DNA of 64,000 bases from Stenogyne calaminthoides (Eukaryota; Streptophyta; Magnoliopsida; Lamiales; Lamiaceae), in assembly GCA_037126765.1 (NCBI GenBank), contig JBBCBC010000030.1:9508786-9572785 (forward strand), read 5' to 3'. The notes under the pieces were generated by a model that saw only the letters and a program-made list of their open reading frames with translations, was not told where the DNA came from and ran no database searches. The stretch's first letter is position 1. The number at the start of each line of letters is the position of its first letter. Below, in pieces: positions 36,112-47,513 of the stretch. A program made the translations under genes and the position numbers.

Positions 36112-38029
36112 TATTGTATATATGAAAATATATAATTTATATACTTATTTGTACGATAATATTACATGATATTTGATTTAAATTGATTAGTCCAATTACC
36201 ATAAATTAGTTACATGAGCTATTGACATTAGACTTAAATTGTTAGTTGAATAATTTTTAATTAAACTATTAGTTGACGTTATTAGTTGAATTGTAAAATA
36301 ACACTAGGTTGATTGTGATAAATCTCGATTTGTTTACTTATTTGTATGATTCTTTTATAGGATATAATATTTAAATTGGACGAATCCAGAAAACTTTCAT
36401 GATGGGGGCACAAAAATAAATAATATAATAAGTAGATTTTCCTGTGAACCCGGATTCACGTGAATTCTATTTTTTTTAGTGTCACGATTATGCATATACA
36501 ATTATACACTATTACTATCTTAAAAAATATTTGATATTTTAAATAGTGATGGTGCATATATATAACAGATCTGTAAATTTTTTTAAATGAAATATTTGCA
36601 TGATTAACTAATTATAACACTTTAAAAAACTCATTTAAGTCATTATATACATATAATATAAGTATTACTCCTAATAATTATAATATATATATATATATAT
36701 AACATATACCTAAAAAATATGGGGCACGTGATCCCAACATAGGACATGTAGCGGGACGGGACCCGAGAAATTTCAATTTATAGGTGGCCCAATTTATATT
36801 AAAGCGTGAGAGTGTAATTTGCGTATTGAAGCTTTAACATTTTAGGAGGGATGAGTGTTGATTGTGCTAAATTGTACTCCGTCTCATGCGATTTTTTGTC
36901 ATAATTAAATGCACTTTCAAATTTTTTATATATATTCAAAATTATTTAGACTAATTTTTTTTATATTAACGAATCAAATATATTTATATATAAATATTTA
37001 AAATCAGAATTATACATATTTCTTTCTCTTCGCTCCCTTTTCTCCACCTGAAGGATAATAAAAAAAAATTATATAGAAAAAAAAGGTATATTTTAAAACT
37101 AGTCAATAACTCTAACCCCATCAAGTTAACAACAAATAACTTATAAGATAAAAACACATGATGGTGCGTCTCATATATAAGGCGAATAAAATTAATAAAA
37201 ATCAATACCATTCCTTCTAAAGTGTTAAAATGACAATATTCAAATTATTCTCCGTCTAACCGAAAAAAAATTCAAGTGGGGCCAGGGGGGCCTAGTGACC
37301 CTTGGCCCCTATGTACGTCCGTCTTTGCATGTAGGTCCATCATTGAGTTCAATTACTATGAATTAGTTGCATGTACAATTGATATTAGACCTTGGATTGT
37401 AAAACGATATTGGGTTGGTTGTGATGAAGCTCGGTAACCATATTTAAAAAAAAAATACTAATCGAGACTAACTTAGGACAAAGAGTGTTGATTTCGGGAA
37501 TGACACTGTCATCATCAGATAGTAGATTCCCTTTAATATCTTAGAAAAATAATTTTGACTAATGATATCTTATGGTGTGATCATTAATAAGAATTATAGA
37601 CAATTATTAAAAATCTTGGACTTTCTTAAGAAGATTAATTTCAATAATGGGTAGTTATATGTTCATGTTCAAAGTAACTAAAGGGGACAATTTGAAAATT
37701 TTGACATGCAATGGGAATTGGGAAGACGATAATAGGTGACAATCAAAGTGATTTAGAAGGAAATAATTTAAAATTATAAGAAAAAAAAATACCTTTAAAG
37801 TTGCATTAACAATGTAATTTTTTTAAGTAGTTAGAGCGCCACCCATTTCCCATGCCTGATTGCAAAAACAAATATGTTCAAAAATCGCCAGTTGCATCTA
37901 AATAAAATTTAAAATAAAAAAATAAAAAAAAGATTCTTATTATTATTATTATAAGTAAAATAATTTTTTTATAATTTATTTAACAAAAAAATAAATACAT
38001 TTTATATCATGTTCATTTTATACTCACAA
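36112..38029. other. AT-rich intergenic DNA, probably transposon-derived
   Basis: No gene is visible. There is a TA-rich run near 36681-36703, a Stowaway-like end remnant near 36870 (ACTCCGTCTCATGCGATTTT), and a G/C-rich island at about 37275-37315 (GGGGCCAGGGGGGCCTAG). The frame 36984-37211 is low-complexity. Confidence 0.5.
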
Positions 38030-38057
38030 ACCGTGCAACGCACGGGTGATATACTAG
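38030..38057 (+). mobile_element. Helitron 3' terminus
   Basis: The hairpin CCGTGC-AAC-GCACGG is followed eight bases later by CTAG and then T. This is the classic Helitron end: a GC-rich hairpin about 10 bases before CTRR at an A/T target. The 5' end was not fixed. A candidate ATCTAATAATAAAA lies at about 35326, and similar TATAATAACAAAATATTAT words recur near 35576 and 35662. Confidence 0.7.
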
Positions 38058-38339
38058 TAGGGCTAATAATAGAATAGCGTTCTAAGCTTTAGACATGTAT
38101 TTAGTGTTATACTAAATAATTAACACAATTGTGTAAATGTGCTTTTTTTTTTCGAACGTTTTCCTAAAATACTGAAAAAGATGGTATATCCAGTTTAAAA
38201 TTTAAAATCGAATTTAGTTCATGATTTGAAATATATATGCCAAAATCTTGCTTTTTTCTGATTTTGGAATTTAATTGAGACTAGAGTTTAAATGCAAGAT
38301 TTCATTTTTATATAATTAATTCTTTTATTTTAACATAAA

Positions 38340-38354
38340 GCGGGGATAGCTCAA

Positions 38355-38387
<33 letters not shown>

Positions 38388-38412
38388 ACGTGTTCGATCC
38401 ACGTTCACCGCA
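38340..38412 (+). tRNA. tRNA-Phe(GAA): tRNA-Phe (anticodon GAA)
   Basis: A 73-base cloverleaf. It has acceptor GCGGGGA, D-arm with TAGCTCAATTGGGAGAGC as A box, anticodon loop CTGAAGA with anticodon GAA, T-arm GGTTCGATCC-like (GTGTTCGATCCAC) as B box, and 3' CACCGCA without encoded CCA. It is intronless, as expected for plant nuclear tRNA-Phe, and differs from the form I know by A for G in the D-loop (TCAATTGG). TTTTT shortly downstream (about 38417) suits pol III termination. Confidence 0.95.
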
Positions 38413-38473
38413 TAAATTTTTAATAAAAAAATTAATAAAATACATTAATTTTTAATTAAAAGAATCATTAATT

Positions 38474-38666
38474 TGGGCTTTCTATTTGACAAGACCCAAA
38501 TTCATACAAAAAAAAAAGTTAATTAGGCCTTCTAATTGATAAGACCCAAATTCTTACAAAAAAAATTTCCTTTTAACGTTGGGCCTTCTAATTGACAAGA
38601 CCCAAATTCATACAAAATAAAAAGTTAGTTGGGCCTTCTAATTGATAAGACCCAAATTCTTACAAA
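38474..38666. repeat. Dimeric tandem repeat downstream of tRNA-Phe
   Basis: There are four units of about 50-60 bp sharing GGGCCTTCTAATTGA(C/T)AAG and ACCCAAATTC(A/T)TAC. They alternate as GACAAG/TTCATAC and GATAAG/TTCTTAC, so the higher-order unit is about 110 bp, present twice. Confidence 0.85.
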
Positions 38667-38736
38667 TTTTTTAGCCCATTATCATTACAAAAAAAAGAAA
38701 AAGAAAAGTTACTGTAAATTTATTTTCCTTTACGTA

Positions 38737-38948
38737 GAGTAAATCCAGTATGAATGGAAAAAAGTCATTTTTAACAATTAACATTATTTATCTTTAGATC
38801 CCATTTGAGTAAATAAAGTATGAACGGAAAAAAGTCGTTTTTAAACAATTAGCATTATTTATATTTAGAGCCCATTTGAGTAAATCCAGTATGAACAGAA
38901 AAAAGTTATTTTTAAACAATTAACATTATTTATCTTCAGAGCCCATTT
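38737..38948. repeat. Three ~71-bp tandem units
   Basis: Units begin at 38737, 38807 and 38878 with GAGTAAAT and contain AGTATGAA.GGAAAAAAGT, ACAATTA.CATTATTTAT and AGAGCCCATT. They are diverged by point changes and lie in AT-rich intergenic DNA. Confidence 0.9.
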
Positions 38949-39091
38949 ATTATGTGGAATAAAAAAAGAAAAGAGTGGAAAATAAATCATATTACATTTT
39001 TTCAAGTGATAATTGATGATTTTTTCCTTTGCCTGAGAGCCCTATGTCCTTTTTTTAGGGTCCTCACTCTAAGGTGCAAAAAACATGGTAT

Positions 39092-39201
39092 AATTACTCT
39101 AAGGTACAATGTGCAAAAACAATTTGCACTTTAGTTCAATTTAGTTCATAGTTTGAACTAAAGTGCAACGTAATTTTTGCACATTGCACCTTAGAGTAAT
39201 T
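39092..39201. repeat. Long hairpin (MITE-like)
   Basis: The left arm AATTACTCTAAGGTACAATG..., through TTTGCACTTTAGTTCAA (39092-39139), is mirrored by TTGAACTAAAGTGCAA..., through CACCTTAGAGTAATT (39153-39201). This gives about 48-bp arms around a 13-base loop. Extra copies of ACTCTAAGGT and ACCTTAGAGTAATTTT flank it (39066, 39217), so the element may be somewhat larger. Confidence 0.75.
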
Positions 39202-39634
39202 TTTCCAAGAATTTGGTACCTTAGAGTAATTTTCCCCTTTTTTGTTTTGACATGATTATACATCCCACCCCCTAAGTGATATTCATAATACCAAGCATAA
39301 TCTCATGATGTTAATTGCTTTAAATAGATCATAATTTAAATACATCATAACAAATATTTTGAAATGGACAAATACATTACATGAGTAGGTACAATATACT
39401 ACGGTTGCGTTTGTTTTGAGATTTAAGTGTACAGAGCAAGTCAAGATTTTAAAATCCAATGATTTAGAATCATTAATGAATAGTAAACATATATGTTTTG
39501 TTTTGGGGATTTGAGTAGGGTGAGATTTAATTTTATGTCAAATCAATATTTAGTAGTGTTTGATGTTGGATTATTATATCATATTGAGAAGAGTAATAAA
39601 ATGTATAAAGTGTGATATATTGAGAAAAGTAATA
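39202..39634. other. AT-rich DNA between the hairpin and the MITE
   Basis: Apart from the flanking hairpin word at about 39217-39233, nothing is recognised. TTGCGTTTGTTTTGAGATT near 39405 recalls a transposon end, but no partner was matched with confidence. Confidence 0.4.
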
Positions 39635-39892
39635 CTCACTCCATACCGATCTTGTTTACACAATTAATGTGTGCTCGGAGTTTAAGAAAAAATGATATAG
39701 TGATAAAGTATTGAGGTAGAAAGAGTTGTTTATTAGTATTCATAGAATGATAAAATATTGGGGTAGAAAGAATTGTTTATTAGTATTTTATGTGATAAAG
39801 TATAAAGTGAGTATTTCCATTTAAGGAAATGTGTAAACAAGATTGGGATGTCCAAAACGGAATTAGTGTAAACAAGATCGGGACGGAGGGAG
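39635..39892. mobile_element. Stowaway MITE (258 bp) with TA target duplication
   Basis: Terminal inverted repeats CTCACTCCATACCGATCTTG and CAAGATCGGGACGGAGGGAG are flanked on both sides by TA (39633-39634 and 39893-39894). The CTCCCTCCGTCCC-type end is the Stowaway signature. The interior holds an imperfect direct repeat around GGTAGAAAGA(G/A)TTGTTTATTA. It has no coding capacity. Confidence 0.85.
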
Positions 39893-40121
39893 TAATAGGC
39901 ATTTGTAGGTGTGGGTGAATGTGAGATTTGAAAACCAGACTCTAAATCCCAAATTCTTATGAGATGAGAAGCGCAAAGTCCTAAGTCCATCCGTATGAAT
40001 CCCATACAGACTCTTAGAATATTACGAATTTTAGGGAGGGCGGATTGTCTCTACCATTTGAGTTCAACATAATCTCCTCAAAACTTAGATCGAACTTTTC
40101 TTAGCAGTCAACATGATAACA

Positions 40122-40985
40122 TCCCCTATATTACTTATAGAGAATTTAATTTGATGATGTGTCTTCTTGTGATTAATTTGGATGATGTGTCATTTTGAGG
40201 TTAATTTAGATACATTATCATATTTTATTGTATTGATGTGTTATTTTTTTTATTGGTTTGTAGTTTATATGTGACGTCCAAGTGACATTTTAATGTGCAA
40301 TTTAATTAAAAAAATTTGCAATGACTAAGGTTTGAACCTTGCACCTCTTATATCATATTTATATCTAATTACACTAAACTCACTAAATTATCACTAAACC
40401 ACTTAACTATTTTTTGTTGCATTAAACTATACAAACTATTATTTTACTACGCTTAAACCACCAAACTATTTTTTCAAGCCAATTTTTCTCTCGATTTTAT
40501 ACATGTGCACCACACGTGATTTTTAGAAAGACATTTTCGTTAATTTTTATATACTAAGAACATTCCTTTTTTCCCCACCTATTCTACAACTGATTTGCAA
40601 ATTTTTTCTTCCTCAATTCTCAATTTTTTAAGTATGGAGAAATATAAAAAATACTCAAATTTATGTAGGGATTCGTGAATCAATTGTAGAACATGTAGAA
40701 TTTGACACAATAATTTTATTCCAATAACTGTTTAAACAAGTATACTAATATACACCCTAAACAATTATTAATTCATGTTTAGTGGATTTATGCATATAAT
40801 TGTAGTAGAATTTGACACAATAATTGTATTCCAATAATTGTTTAAACAAGTATACTAATAAACACTCTAAATAATTATTAATTTATATCTAGTGCATTTA
40901 TGCACATAATTATATTTTTATTATTAAATATATTATATTATATTGTTAATTAAAGAACCGCGTAAACACGCGGACACTAAACTAG
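40122..40985 (+). mobile_element. Non-autonomous Helitron candidate
   Basis: The 3' end has the hairpin CCGCGT-AAAC-ACGCGG, then ACACTAAA and CTAG followed by T. A plausible 5' end is TCCCCTATATTACTTATAG after an A at 40121. The inside is AT-rich with an internal tandem duplication and no RepHel gene, so movement would need a helper elsewhere. The 3' end is strong and the 5' end is a guess from the TC start. Confidence 0.6.
40695..40914. repeat. Two 110-bp tandem units inside the Helitron candidate
   Basis: Units begin at 40695 and 40805 with GTAGAATTTGACACAATAAT and share TTTAAACAAGTATACTAATA and AATTATTAATT.AT. A few substitutions separate them. Confidence 0.88.
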
Positions 40986-42141
40986 TATGTTGATAAATAA
41001 GAGAACATATATTATTTTGAATGAATAAAAAATGGACAAAATCGTGTATTAGCGATCAAGTTTTTTATTAGTATTTGAAATGATAAAACAACTTTTAAGA
41101 AGAGGTATAATATATCAATCTGTCCTCTATTATATGTCAACTTAAAAATTACTTTATCATTTTAAATACTATTAAAAAAAGGCATTTCAAATTACTTAAA
41201 AAAATCGAGCAATATTGAAAGGATAACACTATTTAATACCCAATCTTGCTATTAATTAATGTTTTATTTCTATTTGAACAAAATGTTATCTTTTAACGAA
41301 ATTTCATCTAGAATACGTATAACAATAAAAATAAATTATTAGTAAGACTATAATATAATTATATTAAAGATAATAAAAAATAAATATTAAAAAGGTTTGC
41401 ACGCTAACCTTAATTTTTATAGGGACTCGGGCTAAACAGTCCACGCCAAAACAATCATGATTTAAATGTACCTGAAAAAATTTAACCGTAAATCTCAATT
41501 CTTCCGATTTTAACGGGCTATCCCTATGAGACATGACCCTTTTAACATTTGTACTCTTTTTTTTTTAAGGATTTTAACATTAGTAATCTTAAGTCTTAAT
41601 CCAAAAACATCTATTTTATCCCTTTCAAAAAAAAAAAAACTATTTTAGCAATAAAGTAGAATGATCTAAAATGCTCCAACAATAAAACATAACTTTATCC
41701 CCTCACACACTAATAAATAACTCTTACATTAAATATTACATTAAATATATAAGTTAACAAATATGTAATGTTTAAAAAGATATATTGTACCTCATAATAA
41801 TTTTTTACTTTAAAGTTTTAAAATATTACAAATAAAATCTTGCAAAATATATACATAATAATAGATAAAATTACATAAAAGGAATTGGTCAACGAAATTA
41901 CCTTGGATCTTGGGAATTACATTTTTTAAGGAATTTGTTTTCTTAAATTTTCTAAATCTGTTTTCTTAAATAGTAGGTCTTCCGTGCACCATGTAATTCA
42001 AATGTATCTTTAAACGTTTAACTTATTTACACTTAAACGTATAATTTTTTCAATTAAATAAGTTGCATATTTTAAAAATACACATGAATTGTACGATGCA
42101 CCTAGTACATACGAGCCCTTGTTAAATTACTATATGTTTGT
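40986..42141. other. AT-rich intergenic DNA up to the Gypsy LTR
   Basis: No gene is visible. Near 41986-42093 an imperfect inverted repeat (GTGCACCATGTAATTCAAAT against CACATGAATTGTACGATGCAC) hints at a small hairpin element. Confidence 0.45.
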
Positions 42142-42778
42142 TGTAGCATGGATAAACCCGACCTCCCTCTTGGGCACGAAGGATCCTTAACAATCCAACA
42201 AAGACTGCATGAAGCAACCTCGACAAGGGGACCAAGGGATCAGCCCACGTAATTCCCACAAGACCAAACCTTCAAGTCGCAAAGGTCGGCAACTCGGGTA
42301 GTCGCGATGCAATTTCCGCTTTATATCCTGAAGTCGGGAGCGACCTGCACCAGCCATAACTATACAGTTCATGTGGTCAATGACAGACCCCGACACGCCA
42401 CTAATCCTCCCTCCACATCCCTCCACGATTGGCGCACGCTGAAGATGGACGATTTCTGGTCGGTCAAGGCGAGATTAATGGTTCCTGATATTGTAGCCCT
42501 TTCATAGACATTATTCCTTATGTAAATTCCCACCCAAAGGGTGGAAGTCATAGTATAAATAGGCCACCACCACCACCTCTGTAACAGGTCGAACAACTTA
42601 TACTTCTAGGCATATACATACATCCTCTCCCTGGCTTGGATGCCCCCGGACGTAGTCTGATTCCAAAGACAAACCGGGTCACCAACTTCTTTGTCTCTTT
42701 CCCTGTTTCGATTGCCTTTAGCATATGCATTTCACAATAATTATTGTTTAACTGAGTAGATAAAAACCAGTTACAACA
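42142..42778 (+). repeat. Gypsy 5' LTR
   Basis: It starts TGTAGCATGG and ends ACAACA, 637 bp. TATA-like TATAAATAGG lies near 42554. The 5-bp flank before it is TTTGT. It matches 2531-3158 along its length with scattered indels. Confidence 0.85.
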
Positions 42779-42780
42779 AT

Positions 42781-42796
42781 TGGCGCCGTCTGTGGG
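42781..42796 (+). other. Gypsy primer-binding site
   Basis: TGGCGCCGTCTGTGGG lies two bases after the LTR. The first nine bases complement the 3' end of plant tRNA-Asp (with CCA), and the rest diverges. This form is common in plant Gypsy elements. Confidence 0.7.
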
Positions 42797-42865
42797 AATA
42801 CATTTCTTGAGAAATTTCAACAATTCTCAAGGAGACCTCACCTTCCAAACTCTAAGAAAAACAAA

Positions 42866-44720
42866 ATGGCAACCAACCAGAGGAAAACGGTAATCAGGAA
42901 TGAAACCGACGTTCGCGATGGCGTCGAGGTTTCACTGAGTTCTCAACCTTCTCGTCGGGCAGCCCCGACTAGTTCCCCCGACTGGTGGAATCTTGTCCAA
43001 ACACCGGAGGATGCCAAAGCAGTGATGGCCATCCTCAACAAGAAACGTCTCAATTTCGGTGTTGAGGAGGAACAGCCCCCAGCCAAGAAAACAACCCATG
43101 ACGCCGGAACCTCCAAAGGTAAACGCGTTATGACGGAAAAGGGATGGTCCACGGGCCAACTGGTGTACAACGCGACCAAACATGCTATCGTTCGGAACCA
43201 CCGGGCCCTGGACAGACCAGTGGGTTAGAATAGTGTATTCACCCGCCTCGGAAGCCAAGCGGCCCGGAAGGCCCTCATGAGGGGCGAGGACGAGGCTCAC
43301 TCTCAACCACGCCATAATGAACATGTGGAAAGAGATATTGCCATGGCCCTGGACATGCACCATGAAGGATCGCCGAGACATTTGGCATACCACCATGGTC
43401 AAGGGGGGGCACAAGAACCCGCCTTGGCTCAAGTGGCGGCATTGGCTTTGGGGCGCCCAACAAATTGTTGAAAAGGTGGGTAACGGGATGGGCCCGTGCG
43501 GGTCTAACATCGACCTTGTCATCCCCGATTCGCCCTTGGGAACTATGATCACTCCGCACCGCCAGAGAAAAATCAGCATAGTGGCTCTAGATCGCTACAA
43601 CGGGAGTACAGACCCCAGAGTCCATATGGCGAAGTACAATGCGTATATGGCCTCAATGGGGGCATCGGATGCGACGAAGTATAAACTTTTCTCCTGACGC
43701 CGAGCAACCAGGCCCACATGTGGTACAATTTCACCATCTCTCTCCATTGATACTTTTCGAACAAGCCTCGATTATTCTTGGCCACTATCTGGCGATGGCA
43801 CCCGCGCGACAAGACGGGGGCTGCGTAACATCGTCGGGGGAGATTTGAGTCTGACGATCCTATGTTGAGAGGATCGATAGACTTATTATCATTGGCGACC
43901 CCATTGGGGACGAGGCCAAAATCTTTGGGCAAGATTCGCCCTCGAAGAGAACTGCTATGGCGGCACATGACCGCCGACTATCTGACCAAATACGCCGATT
44001 TCAGAAAAGGGCCAAAGAACCTCATCCATACCATGGAGTTCTTAGAGACCCGCTCTCTCGAGACAAAAGAGTCGCAGAGCCCAAGAAAGGTTCCAAGAAA
44101 ACAAGGGGTCATTATAAGACACCCCGGCAATTTTCAAACCATTTGAGGAGTCCATTCCTGAAGAAAGTGATGGAGGCTCGGGTATGACACTGCAACGTTT
44201 ATACCCAGATCCAGGGGCGGACATGGTCAAAGCACCCCGCCCCATGAAAGACAAAAATCCAAAGAAACCCGAACAAGTATTGCCACTATCATGACCAGAG
44301 GGACATTACACCAAATGTCGAGATCGATCTCATTAGCGCTTGTGAAACTTTATGAAGATGGCCGGGCCGAATGAGTTTGTCAAGAATCCCTGCATAATCC
44401 CGGGGGGCAAGGTCGACAAAGATTACCGCCAACCCGGCCGGAGATCGGGTGCAAAGAGAGCCTGTGATAGGCCACATTGTGGAGAAGCCGCCTGCCACCC
44501 CATACCAGAGGGGCACAGAGGTCGCGTCGTCCACACCATCTCGCCTCGCCACCACGATAGGGCCCGTCTCCTGCCTTCTCATCAAAAGCCGCCAAAGGCT
44601 AAGTCGTGGGTAATGGAGAATGCTCAAAGAATGGTTCTGCCCATCTTGGTCATGGACCGAAGAAACCCGCAAAATCGAGTTCGGGAAATAGACAAAGTCG
44701 AGTCGCCCCATTGGTCATAA
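42866..44720 (+). pseudogene. Gypsy gag, frame-broken, running into protease region
   Basis: The first frame starts at ATG 42866 (MATNQRKTVI) and stops at 43228. A later frame (to 43697) holds the capsid entry sequence: FSPLGTMITPH-like, then LDRYNGSTDPRVHMAKYNAYM, close to the family pattern Y-x-G-x-x-D-P-x-x-H. Near 44270-44325 a zinc-knuckle-like KYCHYHDQRGHYTKC can be read across a frame change. Gag packages the element RNA in virus-like particles in the cytoplasm. At least five frame changes prevent function. Frames on the minus strand here (42932-43579, 44289-44711) are shadows. Confidence 0.75.
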
Positions 44721-44841
44721 AGGCCAATATCATGGGACGATCAGACGTTTGACGCCGGTCGACGGGGGCCTTTCAGAACATTCTGCTTAAAAGACCCTTG
44801 CACCAACTCGGGGATTACGAAGCATTCATCACCCCACGCCG

Positions 44842-46688
44842 TGTTGGGGAATAAGTTGCACGATATATTCGGGTGAATATTTAAATAAAAATTTAATTCT
44901 TATAATTATTACTAGAATGAATTAATCCTATATTAATTCAAATAATAATCCAACAACAAATCATGCATATAATTAATTCAATGTAAATCCTACGCATGCG
45001 AATTCTCTGAGTTTACGTGAACGCATTCTCTTGGGATGTCAACGGTGCAGCCGATTAGACTAACCAAAAAAGAACTTCCCAAGTATTCCCTTAATCCTTG
45101 TTCGACTATCCGGTGGTAGGACACTTGTGAACAATTAACAAAAGGGAAAATAAATTATGATGCACCACCTTTGTGGATTTACTAATTTTTCCAGCACATG
45201 GAATTGTACTTGGGAATGAAAGAGTCATCCCCTATTTATAGAGCATAGGTGGTCGAAATTTTGGGTAGAAAATAATGTGGGAAAATCTTTTCTTGATCTC
45301 CAAGAAATCTTGAATATATCTCCTATATTCTTTTTCCCATAATTATAATATTCCACAAAATCCCACCTACTTTTTTTGTTATGGAGTAATTTTTAAAAAA
45401 ATTATAGGCAAGATTCCAAGATTTGGATCTTCTTGAATTTATGAGATATTCTTGTATTTCAAGAAATACATATCTTCCATAATATATTTTCAAGAAAATC
45501 AAGAAAATCTTTCTTGCCCTTAATTATCCAAAATTTTCGAAATTATCTTCATGAATAACCAAGTGGGAGATTTCTTGAATTTAATGAGATAATCTTGTAT
45601 TCCAAGAATACATATCTTCATTCCATAACAAAATTCAAAGAAAATCTTTCTCCCCTTTTATCCATAAATTTCTAATTTTATGAGGAAAAATAAGCAACAA
45701 TATTTATTTTATTTTAAACACATTTTTCAGTTCTTGGACTATATGTTGGGCTACTCAGGGGGCCTTTAGGAGAATTAAGATTGGACCTTCCAATGGATCT
45801 TGAATTATCAATATTGAGCCACAATATTATTCAAGCCCATAAATATTAATTAATCCCACTACATAATTAATATCATTGCTATCCATCTTAACCCATATTA
45901 CAATCAATATGGCTCCGGTTATTATTTCCGTGTTTAAGATTATCTAGCCCATTAATTAATTCAAGCCACCAAATAGCTTTCCATTAATTAATATCTTTTG
46001 TCCTTGGTCAAGGAACGGTTCAACATTATTATCCATACCGGAAACTAATTTCACTTGCAAGATTTGGTATGATAAAGCTTATGAACCTCCCAAGGGGGCA
46101 AATAGAAAAAGCGTACTTGCACACGATTCTCCGTATTAAATCTTAGCAATCACACGTGACTAATAATATTGCCCAAGATAAAAAGTATTGAATCTCGTTG
46201 ATTCTCTACCCATGATAAGTCAAAGCAATAGTTACCAACCACACGCGATCCTATTTAAGGAACGAAGATTAAGAAATAACGAACCACTGAGGTCTAATTC
46301 TTTCTTGTTCGGGCTCAAGAATTTGTCCTCCTAGGGTCCTATTCAATGCATCGGTCATGCACTAGTGTAATCTCTTGGTCAAGACAAGCCAATCCGAAGC
46401 CTTACACTTCAACCTTTCACGATGGATTGTTCATTTCCATCTAGGTCGTGAATGGCGTACTTTTTTTAGTTACAAGGGGACCGTTAATTTAATCTTCGTG
46501 ATCCGGTATCACTAAATTAACTACAATGTAACACATACTAATTATTGAAATAGTTATGCAAAGAAATATATGTAACATTCGATAATATTTAAAGCATCAG
46601 TGATAAACAATTTATTTCAGTAAATAAGTCCGAAATTCAGTTTTGATTATACAAAGTAAAAAGCATACTTTCCAGTATAATCCCAACA
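44842..46688 (-). repeat. 3' LTR of the nested Copia element (1847 bp)
   Basis: On the minus strand it begins TGTTGGGATTATACTGG right after the polypurine tract and ends TTATTCCCCAACA. TGTTGGGGA at 44842 on the plus strand is the inverted terminus. It is AT-rich, with repeated AAGAAATC and TCTTGAATTT words near 45300-45660. Confidence 0.85.
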
Positions 46689-46698
46689 ATCTCCCACT

Positions 46699-47513
46699 TA
46701 TACTCAAAGTCTGCTTTAAAGTATACTACAACATGTCTCGTGTAGTTCTAATTAAGTGACATCTAATGTCACCTACACAAACCTAATAATTTCTTCCCTT
46801 TATACTCAAAGCAGATTGGCAACGGTCTTGACACCCATTCCTTCCACATGTCTCTCGAATGTATTCAGAGGCAAACCCTTTGTGAATGGATCTGCTAGGT
46901 TGTCTTCTGACGCTATCTTTGCCACATCTATATCTCATCTCTTAACGATATCTCGTATAAGATGGTATTTCCTTTCAATGTGTTTGTCGGCTTTGTGGGC
47001 TCTTGGTTCCCTTTGAATTTGCAAATCGCTCGGCATTGTCACAATAAATGATGATTCTGGCTGGCAAATTAAGAACCACATTCAAGTCCACTAGGAAGTT
47101 CTTGAGCCAAACCGCTTTTTTTTTGCCTCAGTTAGCCTACATATTCGACTTCCATGGTAGAATCTGCGACGATTTCGACGCTTCTCCGTGTCACGGCTCC
47201 TCCCCATGCAAAACACACTACCGAGGTAGATTTTTCCGAGTCTATGTTTGATTGGAAATCCGAGTCCGTGTAGCCGATGGGGATTGGACTATCTGACTGA
47301 TAAATCAACATTCTATCCCGAGTTCTTTTCAGATACTTCAGAATATTTTTAACTGCCGTCCAATGCTCTTTCCCCGGGTTACTTTGATATCTTGCCACCA
47401 TGCCAACGACAAAGCAGATATCCGGTCTAGTACACAACATTGCATACATAAGGCTTTTCGACCATAGAAGCATAAGGAATGCCTCTCATGTCATCTATCT
47501 CTCTTTTTTGCCT
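46699..47513 (-). pseudogene. Copia RNase H region (nested element)
   Basis: The frame at 47132-47473 gives LMYAMLCTRPDICFVVGMVA, then HWTAVKNILKYLKRTRDRML, GYTDSDFQSNID and ADSTMEVEYVG, the standard Copia RNase H order. The catalytic-type D and E positions are recognisable. The C-terminal part (46699-47131) continues in other frames, with K-H-I-E-x-x-Y-H-F-I expected there. Confidence 0.8.

Larger units (their letters stand above)
42142..44841 (+). mobile_element. 5' part of a Ty3/Gypsy retrotransposon, interrupted by Copia
   Basis: The order is 5' LTR, primer-binding site, gag, then the beginning of pol. The sequence stops at 44841 where a Copia LTR begins. The missing pol and 3' LTR would lie beyond the far end of the Copia element, but unit B starts there instead. 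It is the same family as 1-3158, which supplies the complementary 3' half. Confidence 0.85.

Noticed and set aside
42932..43579. A 215-codon minus-strand open frame
   Set aside because: It lies opposite Gypsy gag, whose sense frame matches known capsid sequence. The minus frame shows no domain and reflects codon bias of the real strand.
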